This document shows positions 33,395-42,903 of a stretch of 64,000 nucleotides of DNA, piece by piece. The notes below the pieces were generated by a model that did not search any database, was not told where the DNA came from, and saw nothing but the letters and a program-made list of their open reading frames with translations. The first letter of the stretch is position 1; every line of letters starts with the position of its first letter. The DNA comes from Ensifer aridi. GTDB taxonomy: Bacteria > Pseudomonadota > Alphaproteobacteria > Rhizobiales > Rhizobiaceae. The position numbers and the translations under genes were made by a program. The stretch lies in assembly GCF_002078505.1 (NCBI RefSeq), contig NZ_LUAV01000004.1, positions 62,001-126,000 of the forward strand, written 5' to 3'.

Positions 33395-35296
33395 ATGTCT
33401 CAATTGTCTGCTCCCGCCGTGCATGGGTCCGAAAATACGCGTCGACTGATTGCTCTGGCGCTTGGCTCCATCGGCGTCGTCTACGGCGATATCGGCACCA
33501 GCCCGCTTTATGCCTTTCGCGAGGCACTGCGCCCCGTTTCGCATGACGGTGTGACGGACGTGGAGATCATCGGCTTGATCTCGCTGATGATCTGGTCGCT
33601 GACGATCATCGTCACGATAAAATACGTGCTTTTCCTGCTGCGAGCGGACAACCAGGGCGAGGGTGGGACCCTGTCCCTGCTGGCGCTGCTCATGAAGACC
33701 GCCAACGGACATACGGCGATCCTATTCTTCATGGGGATTGCCGGGGCGGCGCTCTTCATCGGCGACGCGATGATCACGCCGGCGCTGTCGGTGCTCTCGG
33801 CCGTAGAGGGGTTGAAGCTGGTGACGCCGGCGCTGAGTGAATATGTCGTTCCGATCGCGGTGGTGATCCTCCTGCTCCTCTTTACGGTGCAGTCGAAGGG
33901 CACCGGCGCGGTTTCCAATTTCTTCGGGCCGATAACGCTGGTCTGGTTCCTTGTCATGGGCGCGATCGGTCTCGTGCATATCGCGGACGATCTGTCGATC
34001 TTCAAAGCTTTCAACCCGTTCTACGCCGTCACCTTCCTGCTCAACGAAGGCTATGTCGGCATCGTCGTGCTCGGCGCCGTCTTCCTCACCGTTACCGGAG
34101 CCGAGGCCCTTTACGCCGATCTCGGCCACTTCGGCCGGAGGCCTATCCAGTGGGCCTGGTTCACCATCGTCTTCCCCGCGCTGACCCTTAACTATCTTGG
34201 GCAGGGCGCCTTCGTTCTCGAGAATCCCGAGGCGATGTCCGATCCGTTCTTCCTGATGTTCCCGAAATGGGCGCTGCTTCCCGCCGTCATTCTCGCCACG
34301 GCGGCGACGATCATCGCCAGCCAGGCGGTGATCACGGGCGCCTTTTCGCTCACGCGCCAGGCGATCCACCTCGGCTTCCTGCCGCGCATGGCGATCTTCC
34401 ACACCTCCGAGACCCATACGGGGCAGATCTATCTGCCGAACGTCAATACGCTGCTGATGTTCGGCGTCATGGCGCTGGTTTTCGTCTTCGGCTCGTCCGA
34501 GGCGCTGGCGACCGCCTATGGCATCTCCGTCACTGGCGCGATGGTGGTCACGACGGTTCTCTCCTTCGAATTCCTGCGTATGCGCTGGAACTGGTCCGGC
34601 TGGTGGGCCGCCGGCGCGCTCCTGCCGCTGTTCCTATTGGAATTCGTCTTCCTCGGAGCCAATATGCTGAAGGTCCACGATGGCGGCTATGTGCCGATCC
34701 TGATCGCTGCGACCTTCATTATCATCATGTGGACCTGGAAGCGCGGCACCGAGATCCTGCACGCCAAGACGCGCCATATCGACATTCCGCTGGCGAGCTT
34801 CATCAAATCGATCGAACGCAAGAGTGAACATGCGCCCGTGGCGGTGCCGGGCACGGCGATCTTCTTGACGAGCGACCCGGATTCGACGCCCGCCGCCCTG
34901 CTGCACAATATCAAGCACAATCATGTGCTGCATCAGCAGAACTTCGTCCTTACGATCCGTACCGCCAACACGCCGAAGGTGCCGAAGGAAGAGCGCGTCA
35001 GCGTGCGGCCGCTGTCCGACCGCTTCACGCTGCTCGAAATGAAGTTCGGCTTCATGGAGACGCAGAACGTCTCGCAGGCGCTGGGCCTCTTCCGCAAATC
35101 GGGGCTCAAATTCGACATCATGTCGACCTCGTTCTATCTCGGCCGCCGCAAGCTCGTTCCCGACGCCCAATCGGGCATGCCGCATTGGCAGGACCGCCTG
35201 TTCATTGCGCTCGCCAACGCGGCGATCGACCCGTCCGATTATTTCCGCCTGCCGACGAACCGCGTGGTCGAGCTCGGTTCGCACGTGATCATCTAA
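33395..35296 (+). CDS. kup: Potassium uptake protein Kup
   Basis: A 633-residue KUP/HAK/KT family K+:H+ symporter. The signature [20 protein letters not shown] is at about 24-43, roughly 12 transmembrane helices follow to about residue 445, and a cytoplasmic C-terminal domain completes the protein. Length is typical of rhizobial Kup. Start 33395 ([11 protein letters not shown]) is used; the same frame is open upstream only as antisense-free overlap with corA. A perfect 9-bp inverted repeat lies 37 bp after the stop. Confidence 0.95.
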   Translation: MSQLSAPAVHGSENTRRLIALALGSIGVVYGDIGTSPLYAFREALRPVSHDGVTDVEIIGLISLMIWSLTIIVTIKYVLFLLRADNQGEGGTLSLLALLMKTANGHTAILFFMGIAGAALFIGDAMITPALSVLSAVEGLKLVTPALSEYVVPIAVVILLLLFTVQSKGTGAVSNFFGPITLVWFLVMGAIGLVHIADDLSIFKAFNPFYAVTFLLNEGYVGIVVLGAVFLTVTGAEALYADLGHFGRRPIQWAWFTIVFPALTLNYLGQGAFVLENPEAMSDPFFLMFPKWALLPAVILATAATIIASQAVITGAFSLTRQAIHLGFLPRMAIFHTSETHTGQIYLPNVNTLLMFGVMALVFVFGSSEALATAYGISVTGAMVVTTVLSFEFLRMRWNWSGWWAAGALLPLFLLEFVFLGANMLKVHDGGYVPILIAATFIIIMWTWKRGTEILHAKTRHIDIPLASFIKSIERKSEHAPVAVPGTAIFLTSDPDSTPAALLHNIKHNHVLHQQNFVLTIRTANTPKVPKEERVSVRPLSDRFTLLEMKFGFMETQNVSQALGLFRKSGLKFDIMSTSFYLGRRKLVPDAQSGMPHWQDRLFIALANAAIDPSDYFRLPTNRVVELGSHVII

Positions 35297-35332
35297 GCGG
35301 AACCCCGACAATCTGCCGCTTCGGGCGCGTCC

Positions 35333-35359
35333 GCATTAACCAAACATCAAGGTTAATGC
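35333..35359. promoter_or_regulatory. Inverted repeat GCATTAACC-N9-GGTTAATGC
   Basis: A perfect 9-bp inverted repeat (35333-35341 and 35351-35359), followed on the plus strand by a T-rich TTCATTTTC. It could be an AT-rich terminator-like structure for kup, or a regulatory site for the hydrolase gene 144 bp downstream; it carries opposed TTAACC/GGTTAA CtrA-type half sites but not in the standard N7 spacing. Confidence 0.45.
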
Positions 35360-35502
35360 TTCATTTTCGAGGCTCGAACGAAGCGGTCCCGGGGAGCCGT
35401 CCGATCGCTTCCAAAACCTAGCGTTCTGCACGGAATCTTGCTGCTGGTCGTGTACCGGCCCGCGAGAACGCGTGCCCGAGTAGAGTTGCGTGGAGCTGAC
35501 CG

Positions 35503-36678
35503 GTGCGTAAGAGTGAAAGAGTGCGTCGCAAGTTTCGCCTGCCCCTCACGACGTGGCGCGCCCCGGCCATCATAGGCCTTGCGCTCTTCCTCGGCTTTCC
35601 CTCGGCCGTCGCCTATTCCGACCTCGCGACCTTTCTTTCCGGCATCAATCGCGGCGGAGAGCGCTGGCGCATGTATATGACGCAATCGCCCGCGGGCTCC
35701 GTCCACGAGGTCGAGATGGTGTTCGCCGATCCGATCACCACCGGTGCGCTCGATGGCGGCGCCGGCATGACGATGCCGGACGGCAGCCGTGTGGCGTTGA
35801 CGGCTGAAACCAAACATCAGGGGACGCCGGACGAGGATCGCGTCACCCGCAAGCTCAAGAAGGGGCGCATCGTCGCCGTCAGCCCGGTGACGCCACCGAA
35901 GGATTTTACCGCCGGCTCGATCCTTCAGCGCACGAGCTCGCTCATGGAACCGGTCTTCGACGGCCCCGAGCGAATGATCTTTGCCAAGCCGAAGATCAAA
36001 GGCAAGGAGATCGAGATCGCCACGGCCTTCTACCGGAAGAAGCCGCCGAAGCTCGAACCCGGCCTTTCGCCGATGCTTGCCAAGCTCGTCACCAACGACA
36101 AGCCCGATATTCTCGCGACTGCCTATGTCCGGCCCGAGCCGGACTATGCGCGTGAATCGCCTTTCGATTCGATTCTGCGGAAGGACAAGAACGGCGGGCG
36201 TTTCATTCCGGATATCGCGCCTGATGACCATGCCTGGGCAGCAACGCCGTTGCCCGCCTCAGTCTTCAGCAAGGAAGAGCAGACCTGCCTGGCCGAAGGG
36301 ATCTATTTCGAAGCCCGCAGCGAGCCTGTGAAAGGGCAGGCGGCGGTCGCGCAGGTGATTCTCAATCGCGTTCGCAATCCGACTTATCCGAAGACGATTT
36401 GCGGTGTCGTCTACCAGAACAAGGCCTGGCGCAATCGCTGCCAGTTCTCCTTCGCCTGCGACATGATCCGCGACCTGATCTATTCGCGCTCCCATTGGAA
36501 AACGGCCAAGGAAGTGGCGATGGCCGTCACCGCCGGCAAGATCTGGTTGCCCGAGGTGGGCTCCGCAACGCATTATCACGCCACCTATGTGAAGCCCGCC
36601 TGGGCGAAGACGATGAAGCGGGTCGGCAAGATCGGGCTGCACATCTTTTATCGGACCTACGGCGGCGGCTGGAGTTGA
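35503..36678 (+). CDS. Cell wall hydrolase, SleB-like
   Basis: A 391-residue protein with an N-terminal signal-anchor (hydrophobic about 20-38, after a basic MRKSERVRRKFRL start) and a C-terminal SleB/hydrolase_2 domain (about 270-391; CLAEGIYFEARSEPVKGQAA, AQVILNRVRNPTYP, CQFSF). The domain cleaves peptidoglycan as a lytic-transglycosylase-like enzyme; in spore formers it acts in germination, in Rhizobiales it probably remodels the wall during growth or division. The middle region is unassigned. The start is GTG at 35503; no in-frame ATG precedes the signal. Confidence 0.85.
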   Translation: MRKSERVRRKFRLPLTTWRAPAIIGLALFLGFPSAVAYSDLATFLSGINRGGERWRMYMTQSPAGSVHEVEMVFADPITTGALDGGAGMTMPDGSRVALTAETKHQGTPDEDRVTRKLKKGRIVAVSPVTPPKDFTAGSILQRTSSLMEPVFDGPERMIFAKPKIKGKEIEIATAFYRKKPPKLEPGLSPMLAKLVTNDKPDILATAYVRPEPDYARESPFDSILRKDKNGGRFIPDIAPDDHAWAATPLPASVFSKEEQTCLAEGIYFEARSEPVKGQAAVAQVILNRVRNPTYPKTICGVVYQNKAWRNRCQFSFACDMIRDLIYSRSHWKTAKEVAMAVTAGKIWLPEVGSATHYHATYVKPAWAKTMKRVGKIGLHIFYRTYGGGWS

Positions 36679-36822
36679 CGAGTCCGGCAACTTGGCAGCG
36701 GCAGAAGCAACGGCTGAAGCCGCGTCATTCGGCGAAGATTCCCGCTGCCGCTTTGTCGCAGGCTCGGCGGAAATATCGTTAACTCTCTGAATTCGTGCAG
36801 GAATTTTGTCCACCTTCAACGT

Positions 36823-36847
36823 CCCCGCATGCCTTGACTATGCGGGG
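36823..36847. promoter_or_regulatory. Inverted repeat overlapping the atp promoter
   Basis: CCCCGCAT (36823-36830), 9 bp, ATGCGGGG (36840-36847), perfect over 8 bp. The spacer contains the -35 element of the atp promoter, so a protein bound here would compete with RNA polymerase. Confidence 0.5.
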
Positions 36848-36862
36848 TCGTAAAACTATGTT
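36833..36862 (+). promoter_or_regulatory. Promoter of the atpIBEF2F operon
   Basis: CTTGAC (36833-36838), 17 bp, CTATGT (36856-36861), one mismatch from the S. meliloti housekeeping consensus CTTGAC-N17-CTATAT. The leader to the atpI start would be about 90 nt. Confidence 0.7.
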
Positions 36863-36960
36863 GCGCGCGACTTCAAATGGGGCCGAAGCGTGGCTTGAAC
36901 ACCGGCCGTTTGTATGACCGAGATCGCGTTCGACCGCGTGGGGCTGCAAAGGGGAGCCAT

Positions 36961-37320
36961 GTGACGGAGAAGCCGGAAGAGAGTCTGGAAGCGCGGCTCA
37001 AGCGCCTTGGCGAAGACATCAAGTCCAAGCGGGCGGATGTCTCGGACGAGACGGAAAGGCGCGCCGACGAAAGCCGCAAGGGCTACGCAGCGGCGATGAA
37101 GCTTTCGAGCGAATTCATCGCCGGCATCGTGGTCGGGGCGTTTCTGGGCTATCTTTTGGACCACTTTGCGGGTACAGGGCCGTGGGGCATGATCGTCCTC
37201 CTGCTTCTCGGGTTCTGTGCCGGTGTGTTGAACGTGCTGCGTTCCGCCGGTCTGGTGGCGACACCGGATCAGCCGAAAGGCGGCCCTGGCAGTGACAAAA
37301 AGGACGAGGGCGGCGCCTGA
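36961..37320 (+). CDS. atpI: ATP synthase protein I
   Basis: A 119-residue AtpI: a charged N-terminal helix (EARLKRLGEDIKSKR) and two transmembrane helices (about 50-70 and 76-96) with the conserved GxxxGYLLDHF hinge. AtpI assists assembly of the c-ring and perhaps Mg2+ supply. GTG at 36961 is chosen because GGGGAG lies about 6 nt upstream and homologues begin here; an in-frame ATG at 36877 would overlap the predicted transcription start region. First gene of the F0 operon, 60 bp before atpB. Confidence 0.9.
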   Translation: MTEKPEESLEARLKRLGEDIKSKRADVSDETERRADESRKGYAAAMKLSSEFIAGIVVGAFLGYLLDHFAGTGPWGMIVLLLLGFCAGVLNVLRSAGLVATPDQPKGGPGSDKKDEGGA

Positions 37321-37380
37321 GGTGTCGTCCGGAAGAACACGGTTTCCGCTCATGGGCGGGCAAAACGAAAGAGAAGCGCG

Positions 37381-38133
37381 GTGTCAAACGATCCGACCCA
37401 CCAGTTCCTGGTCAACAAGATTGTCCCGATCGAGATTGGCGGAATTGACTTTTCCTTCACCAATGCGTCGCTGTTCATGGTTGCGACTGTCGGTGCGGCC
37501 GCTGGCTTCCTCTATCTGACGACGTCGCGGCGCGGGCTGATCCCGACGCGCATGCAGTCGGTGTCGGAAATGTCCTATGAGTTCATCGCCTCGATGCTTC
37601 GGGAAGGCGCCGGCAGCCATGGGATGAAATTCTTCCCGATGGTGTTCTCGCTGTTCATGTTCATCCTGACGGCGAACCTGCTCGGCATGTTCCCGTACTT
37701 CTTCACTGTCACCAGCCAGATCATTGTGACCTTCGCGCTCGCCGTCTTCGTGATCGGCACGGTCATTCTCTATGGTTTCTACAAACACGGCCTCGGCTTC
37801 CTCAATCTCTTCGTGCCGCATGGTGTGCCGGGCGCGCTTCTGCCGCTGGTGGTGGCAATCGAAGTCATCTCGTTCCTTTCCCGTCCGATCAGCCTTTCGG
37901 TCCGTCTCTTCGCCAACATGCTGGCGGGCCATATCACGCTGAAGGTCTTCGCAGGCTTCGTCGCTTCGCTCAGCGCTTTCGGCGCGCTCGGCATCGGCGG
38001 CGCGGTCCTGCCGCTCATCATGACCGTCGCTCTCACCGGTCTCGAATTCCTGGTCGCCTTCCTCCAGGCCTATGTCTTTGCGGTGCTGACCTGCATGTAC
38101 CTCAATGACGCCGTCCACCCGGGAAGCCACTAA
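37381..38133 (+). CDS. atpB: F0F1 ATP synthase subunit a
   Basis: A 250-residue membrane subunit with 5-6 transmembrane helices that forms the proton half-channels. The essential Arg is in the segment [17 protein letters not shown] (about 160-176), and the last helix contains the conserved [19 protein letters not shown]. The start is GTG at 37381, giving [15 protein letters not shown]0 genes stand alone here, the F1 genes being elsewhere, which is the normal split arrangement in Alphaproteobacteria. Confidence 0.96.
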   Translation: MSNDPTHQFLVNKIVPIEIGGIDFSFTNASLFMVATVGAAAGFLYLTTSRRGLIPTRMQSVSEMSYEFIASMLREGAGSHGMKFFPMVFSLFMFILTANLLGMFPYFFTVTSQIIVTFALAVFVIGTVILYGFYKHGLGFLNLFVPHGVPGALLPLVVAIEVISFLSRPISLSVRLFANMLAGHITLKVFAGFVASLSAFGALGIGGAVLPLIMTVALTGLEFLVAFLQAYVFAVLTCMYLNDAVHPGSH

Positions 38134-38216
38134 GGAATAACAGTCGCTCGCTTCCGGTCGGCTTGAGCCGCCGGGGGCGCAAATCCTAGCCGCAACACCA
38201 TTCGAAGGAGTCAATC

Positions 38217-38444
38217 ATGGACGCGGAAGCAGCAAAGTTCTTGGGTGCAGGTCTTGCATGCCTTGGTATGGCCGGCACGGCTCTCGGCCTCGGCAACATC
38301 TTCGGCAACTATCTCGCCGGCGCCCTGCGCAACCCGTCGGCTGCTGACGGCCAGTTCGGCCGCCTCGTATTCGGCTTCGCCGTTACGGAAGCTCTGGGCA
38401 TCTTCTCGCTGCTCGTAGCGCTCCTCCTCCTCTTCGCCGTCTAA
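38217..38444 (+). CDS. atpE: F0F1 ATP synthase subunit c
   Basis: A 75-residue hairpin proteolipid with two transmembrane helices, the glycine-rich first ([17 protein letters not shown]) and the second carrying the proton-binding Glu in [10 protein letters not shown], joined by the polar RNPSA loop that contacts the F1 stalk. Its multimer is the rotor ring. A strong GAAGGAG lies just upstream, as expected for the subunit needed in greatest copy number. Confidence 0.97.
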   Translation: MDAEAAKFLGAGLACLGMAGTALGLGNIFGNYLAGALRNPSAADGQFGRLVFGFAVTEALGIFSLLVALLLLFAV

Positions 38445-38513
38445 TATCGGCTGGAGTTTTCGGCCGCGGCCCCTGGGTCGCGGCCGCGCATTTTCTTGCA
38501 CCTGGAGGTGAGC

Positions 38514-39131
38514 ATGTTTGTGACCGCGGCCTATGCCCAGCAGTCAACCAACACCGAAGGCAACGAAGCGCACGATGCTCCTGCGGCCGGTGAGGTGCAC
38601 ACCGAAACGGGTGTGGCCCACGAAGGCGAGCATGGATCCGGCGTGTTCCCGCCCTTCGATTCGACCCATTTCGCATCGCAAGTGCTCTGGCTCGCGATCA
38701 CGTTCGGCCTCTTCTACCTGCTGATGTCGAAGGTCATTATTCCGCGCATCGGCGGAATTCTCGAAACGCGCCATGACCGGATCGCACAGGATCTCGACGA
38801 GGCCTCCCGCTTGAAGGGCGAGGCCGACGCTGCCATCGCCGCTTACGAGCAGGAGCTGGCAAGCGCCAAAGCCAAGGGCCATTCGATCGCCGATACCGCC
38901 CGCGAAGCGGCCAAGACCAAGGCGAACGCGGAGCGTGCCGCCATCGAAGCCGATCTCGCCAAGAAGATCGTCGCTGCCGAGACGCGCATTGCCAATATCA
39001 AGTCCAAGGCACTTGCCGATGTCGGCGCGATCGCCGAGGAAACGGCTACCGCCGTCGTCAAGCAACTGATCGGTGGAACCGTCACCAAGACCGAGATCGC
39101 TGCGGCGGTCAAGGCATCGGCCGGCAACTGA
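38514..39131 (+). CDS. atpF2: F0F1 ATP synthase subunit b'
   Basis: A 205-residue b' subunit: an unusual Gln/Glu/His-rich N-terminal extension (about 10-50) with a hydrophobic MFVTAAYA start that may be a cleaved leader, one transmembrane helix (about 60-80; [16 protein letters not shown]), then a long charged helix of the peripheral stalk. Pairing of b' with b is typical of photosynthetic and alphaproteobacterial enzymes. Start 38514 has GGAGGTG about 6 nt upstream. Confidence 0.93.
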   Translation: MFVTAAYAQQSTNTEGNEAHDAPAAGEVHTETGVAHEGEHGSGVFPPFDSTHFASQVLWLAITFGLFYLLMSKVIIPRIGGILETRHDRIAQDLDEASRLKGEADAAIAAYEQELASAKAKGHSIADTAREAAKTKANAERAAIEADLAKKIVAAETRIANIKSKALADVGAIAEETATAVVKQLIGGTVTKTEIAAAVKASAGN

Positions 39132-39144
39132 GGAGCAACGAATT

Positions 39145-39630
39145 ATGGCACTTGATGCGACTTTCTATGCCCTCGTCGGCCTGATCCTCTTCTTCGCTCT
39201 CATCGCCTACCTCAAGGTTCCGGGCATGATCGGTAAGGCGCTTGACGCCCGCGCCGACAAGATCAGCAACGAGCTGGCGGAAGCCAAGCGGCTGCGCGAG
39301 GAAGCGCAGAGCCTGGTCGCCGAATACCAGCGCAAGCGCAAGGACGCCGAGGCCGAGGCTGCGAGCATCGTCGCCGCCGCACAACGCGAGGCGGAAATGC
39401 TGACGGCGGAAGCCAAGCAGAAGACCGAGGAATATGTCGCGCGCCGCACGGCACTTTCCGAGCAGAAGATCAAGCAGGCCGAAAGTGACGCCATCAACGC
39501 GGTTCGCTCGGCGGCCGTGGACCTGGCGATCAGCGCCGCGGAGAAGGTGCTGGCGAGCAAGACTGATGCCGGCGCACAGGAAGCGCTCTTCAAGAAGGCG
39601 CTCGGCGAGGTCAAGTCGCGGCTCAACTGA
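39145..39630 (+). CDS. atpF: F0F1 ATP synthase subunit b
   Basis: A 161-residue b subunit with one N-terminal transmembrane helix (about 3-24; FYALVGLILFFALIAYLKV) and a long Ala/Glu/Lys/Arg coiled stalk that links F0 to F1. The gene begins 13 bp after atpF2 with GAGGAG upstream and is the last of the operon; a strong terminator follows 31 bp after its stop. Confidence 0.95.
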   Translation: MALDATFYALVGLILFFALIAYLKVPGMIGKALDARADKISNELAEAKRLREEAQSLVAEYQRKRKDAEAEAASIVAAAQREAEMLTAEAKQKTEEYVARRTALSEQKIKQAESDAINAVRSAAVDLAISAAEKVLASKTDAGAQEALFKKALGEVKSRLN

Positions 39631-39661
39631 GGCGCTCGTTTCTTGTCTGACATTCCAGAGG

Positions 39662-39688
39662 GCCCCGCTTCGGCGGGGCTTCTCTTTT
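39662..39688 (+). terminator. Rho-independent terminator of the atp operon
   Basis: GCCCCGC (39662-39668), TTCG tetraloop, GCGGGGC (39673-39679), then TTCTCTTTT. Textbook form, 31 bp after atpF. Confidence 0.92.
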
Positions 39689-39689
39689 G

Positions 39690-40039
39690 GAGCAGTCCTG
39701 TCAAGCGCGGCCTATTGCCGGGCCCATAAGGCGAAGCCTGTCGAGATGTGTTGCGGGCACTCCCTCCGACTGGCGCCTCCATTGCGAGCGCCCCGGTGTG
39801 GTCGAACGGCGTCCCATAAAATGACCGCCAAGAGCGGGCGATTGCGACCATGGCTTTGGGCATCGCCGACCGTTTAACGACAACTGCCGCAACTGGAGCA
39901 GCGAGGGGAGACGTTGTGGGGCCACTAATGGCGTCATCGCCGCCGCATCCCGCTGTTGCGGAGATATCAGGCGTGATGATTTCCTGAGCGTCGAGATGAG
40001 ATTCGAAACGGAGCCGCAAGCGCCTTTTATGGCGCGTCG
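39690..40039. other. Intergenic region between the atp terminator and rnhB
   Basis: About 350 bp between the plus-strand terminator and the convergent rnhB stop. I see no gene with a ribosome-binding site, no repeat copy and no second terminator. It is downstream of both flanking genes. Confidence 0.5.
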
Positions 40040-40690
40040 TCAGATCTGCCGAAAGGGGCGGAAGGTCATGCGGTGGAGCGAGCAGGGACCATGGCTGTCG
40101 ATGGCAATGCGGTGTTTCTCAGTCGCATAGCCTGCATGAAGGGCGAAGCCATAGGCTGGGAAGGTCGCGTCGGCGCGGGCCATCATGCGGTCACGGGTGA
40201 CCTTGGCGACGATCGATGCTGCAGCGATGGAGACGGAGCGCGAGTCGCCCTTGACGACTGCCTTCGCATGGCAGGAGAGGCCCGGCGGCACGTCGCGACC
40301 GTCGACGAGGACGAAACGCGCTGCCGTAGCAAGGCCGTGGACCGCGCGCCGCATGGCATCGAGACTGGCTTTCAGGATATCGGTTGAATCGATGCGCGTC
40401 GCCGAGGACGAGGCGATCGAAACCGTCGCCGTCGCCAGAATTTCTTTAAACAGCGCCTCGCGCTGCTCTGCGGTCAGGAGTTTGCTGTCGTTGAGCCCTG
40501 CCGGGACCGCATCGGGATCGAGGATGACCGCAGCGGCGACGACCGGGCCCGCAAGCGGCCCTCGTCCGGCTTCATCGGCGCCGGCCACCGGCCAGAAGCC
40601 GTCAAGGCGCGCTGCGGCCTCGAAGCTGAAATCCGGAACAGGCAGCTCAAGCGGAAAAAGTGGGGAATCGGGCGACTTGCGACGTGACAT
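40040..40690 (-). CDS. rnhB: Ribonuclease HII
   Basis: A 216-residue RNase HII that removes ribonucleotides misincorporated in DNA by cutting RNA in RNA-DNA hybrids. The catalytic motif [13 protein letters not shown] (about 37-49) supplies the first Asp and Glu; VDGRD and the later [21 protein letters not shown] block supply the remaining acidic residues. Length is normal. The upstream 292 bp carry a palindromic repeat (copy C), which separates it from the radical SAM gene on the same strand. Confidence 0.95.
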   Translation of the reverse strand: MSRRKSPDSPLFPLELPVPDFSFEAAARLDGFWPVAGADEAGRGPLAGPVVAAAVILDPDAVPAGLNDSKLLTAEQREALFKEILATATVSIASSSATRIDSTDILKASLDAMRRAVHGLATAARFVLVDGRDVPPGLSCHAKAVVKGDSRSVSIAAASIVAKVTRDRMMARADATFPAYGFALHAGYATEKHRIAIDSHGPCSLHRMTFRPFRQI

Positions 40691-40808
40691 GCGGGGGACC
40701 CTCGCACATTCACCCGATTCCCTTCAAGCCCCTCGGTACAGGTGCGGCGGTGACCGAGGGGCGCCAGCGCATCCCGAGGCAAAGTGGATGTGCTGGAACC
40801 GAATTCTC

Positions 40809-40913
40809 TACTGCATGTTCCTTAAACCGGACCGGATTTCAGGATAAAAACATGCAGCAATTCAAAGTGCAGCAGCATCCCTTGTGCATCTGAAAAGACG
40901 ACCGCGCCGTAAT
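40809..40913 (+). repeat. Rhizobial palindromic intergenic repeat (copy C)
   Basis: Same orientation as copy B: TACTGCATGTT...AACATGCAGCA hairpin (40809-40859) and the second module with GTGCATCTGAAAAGACG and a CGCGCCGTA arm. The second module has lost much of its symmetry. Confidence 0.7.
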
Positions 40914-40982
40914 GCCGCTCCCGGATCCGTCCGTTGCGCGGCAAGGATCGACCTCCGCAACACGGGCGTACCCGCAAGCGCT

Positions 40983-42140
40983 CTAAAGCAGTGACAACTG
41001 AACGCCCATCCCGAGCGGTGGCACGAAGATGTCGTTCCTCAACTGCCGGCGCGTCAGGTTTAGCCCAAGCCGCTTGGCCGCGAGTTCGAAGCGGCGGCCG
41101 ATCTGCCAGGCATAGGGCCCGCTTCCCTTCATCCGCTTTCCGAACTCGGCGTCGTAATCCTTGCCGCCGCGCATGGAGCGTATGAGCGACATGACATGGC
41201 GATAGCGGTGCGGATAGTTGCGGAGCAGCCAATCGCGGAAGAGCGGGCTCACCTCCAGCGGCAGCCGCAGGAGCACATAGCTTGCCTCCGACGCGCCTGC
41301 CGTCTTCGCCGAATCGAGCACGCGTTCAATTTCATGATCATTCAGCGCCGGGATTATGGGCGCTACCAGAACGCCGGTCGGAATGCCGGCCTCGGAAAGC
41401 GCACGTATCGCCTCGAGCCGTTTCGGCGGCGTCGACGCCCGCGGCTCCATGGTGCGTGCCAGCTTGCGGTCGAGCGTCGTCACCGAAATGCCGACCCGTG
41501 CCAGGCCCATTTCCGCCATCGGACCAAGCAGGTCGATATCGCGCGTCACCATGGCCGATTTGGTGACGATCATCACCGGATGGTTGGCCGCCTTCAGCAC
41601 CTCCAATATCTGGCGCATGATCCGCCATTCCTTTTCGATCGGCTGATAGGGGTCGGTATTGGTGCCGATCGCAATTGGACGGACTTTATAGTCCGGCCTT
41701 GCCAGTTCGCGTTCCAAAAGGCGAGGGGCATCCGGCTTGGCGAAGAGCTTGGCTTCGAAATCGAGCCCTGCCGACAGCCCCATATAGGCGTGCGTGGGCC
41801 GCGCGAAACAATAGATGCAGCCGTGTTCGCAGCCGCGATAGGGATTGATGGAGCGATCAAAGGAAATGTCCGGCGAATCGTTGCGCGTAATGACGGCCCT
41901 TGGCTTTTCCACCTGAACCTCGGTTTTGAACGGCGGCAATTCCTCGATTGTCTGCCAGCCGTCGTCGAAAGCCTCGCGTGTGCGCGGCTCAAAGCGTCCG
42001 GACATATTGAGGGCGGCACCGCGGCCACGTCGACGATCGATATCGATCCTGACGCCGGTTCCCGAGACGATGGCTTCGGCCACGTCCGCGCTGTTGCCGG
42101 GCGCAAAGGCGCCCTGCTTGAGTTGAGACAGCTCGTTCAT
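40983..42140 (-). CDS. PA0069 family radical SAM protein
   Basis: A 385-residue radical SAM enzyme. The [4Fe-4S] motif is CEHGCIYC (CX3CX2C, about 105-112) within NPYRGCEHGCIYCFARPTH, which, with the downstream GTNTDPYQPIEK and SVTTLDRKLARTMEP blocks, defines the PA0069/Rv2578c family related to spore photoproduct lyase. Activity and substrate are not known; a DNA- or nucleotide-related role is often guessed. The start at 42140 (MNELSQLKQG) has GGAGAT 8 nt upstream. It is divergent from the short glycosyltransferase gene. Confidence 0.9.
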   Translation of the reverse strand: MNELSQLKQGAFAPGNSADVAEAIVSGTGVRIDIDRRRGRGAALNMSGRFEPRTREAFDDGWQTIEELPPFKTEVQVEKPRAVITRNDSPDISFDRSINPYRGCEHGCIYCFARPTHAYMGLSAGLDFEAKLFAKPDAPRLLERELARPDYKVRPIAIGTNTDPYQPIEKEWRIMRQILEVLKAANHPVMIVTKSAMVTRDIDLLGPMAEMGLARVGISVTTLDRKLARTMEPRASTPPKRLEAIRALSEAGIPTGVLVAPIIPALNDHEIERVLDSAKTAGASEASYVLLRLPLEVSPLFRDWLLRNYPHRYRHVMSLIRSMRGGKDYDAEFGKRMKGSGPYAWQIGRRFELAAKRLGLNLTRRQLRNDIFVPPLGMGVQLSLL

Positions 42141-42306
42141 CGAAATCTCCTCGGAATCGGATATGCGATTCCGTTTCGTGATGATTATTTTCCTAATCCA
42201 TGACAGAGAACAAAGCAAGAACAAAAAAACACGAGGCGGAAGCAGAACGGCGGCAATCCATCAGGCAAGTTGTGGTGTTTGGTTCGGCAATGCGGTAGGA
42301 ACGGTC

Positions 42307-42840
42307 ATGCTGACGATCATCATGGAAACAAGGGACAACGAAGCGGAATTGGCGCAGACGCTCACCGCGCTGGTTGCGGGCGCCGTGGAGGGGCTTGTCA
42401 GCGATGTCATCATCCTTGACCACGGCTCGAGCGACGGCTCCCCGCATGTTGCCGATGCAGCCGGCTGCCGCTTCTGCGTGGAATGGGATCTCGGCGATAT
42501 CGTCCGCTCCGCGCGCGGCGAATGGTTGATGTTTCTCGAGCCGGGGGCGCGGCCGACCGGGCGCTGGGTGGACGAGCTCCTGGAATACATATCGACCAGC
42601 AAAGACCCGGCGCGGTTTTCTCCCTCGCGCATCCACAAGCGCCCGCTTCTCAAGCGGCTATCGCGCCGCGCGCCGCTGGAGGCGGGATTCCTGATGCGCA
42701 AGAGGGATGCGGTTGCTGTCGTGCGCGGCAACATGCGGCTGAGCGACATCGCGAATGGTCGGGCAGTGCGCAAGCTCGCGACCGAGCTCGTACCGGCCTG
42801 GGTGACCATCGGCAATCGGCCGGCGACGGAGCGGGCCTGA
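42307..42840 (+). CDS. Short glycosyltransferase family 2-like protein
   Basis: A 177-residue protein with a GT-A start (MLTIIMETRDNEAELAQTL), a DHGSSDGS nucleotide-sugar-like loop (about 42-49) and GEWLMFLEPGARPTGRWVDEL (in two parts), resembling GT2 enzymes but only about two thirds of their catalytic length and without an obvious DXD (FLEPG is in its place). It may be a reduced or inactive transferase. The start at 42307 has TAGGAAC upstream. Followed by a repeat fragment and an oppositely oriented terminator. Confidence 0.7.
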   Translation: MLTIIMETRDNEAELAQTLTALVAGAVEGLVSDVIILDHGSSDGSPHVADAAGCRFCVEWDLGDIVRSARGEWLMFLEPGARPTGRWVDELLEYISTSKDPARFSPSRIHKRPLLKRLSRRAPLEAGFLMRKRDAVAVVRGNMRLSDIANGRAVRKLATELVPAWVTIGNRPATERA

Positions 42841-42842
42841 TC

Positions 42843-42872
42843 TACAGCGCCGCGCGTCTTGTCAGCGGGCAG
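42843..42872 (-). repeat. Rhizobial palindromic repeat fragment (copy E)
   Basis: TACAGCGCCGCGCGTCTTGTCAG matches the start of the second module of copies A and B; the other arm has been lost or replaced. Confidence 0.45.
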
Positions 42873-42903
42873 CAAGAAAGGGGGTGCGCCTTGCGGCACC
42901 CCC
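42873..42903 (-). terminator. Intrinsic terminator on the minus strand
   Basis: On the minus strand GGGGGTGC, 8-nt loop, GCACCCCC, then TTTCTT. It stands about 240 bp after moaB on the same strand, with a 10-codon frame just before it, so it either ends the moaB transcript or a small transcript of its own. Confidence 0.65.
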
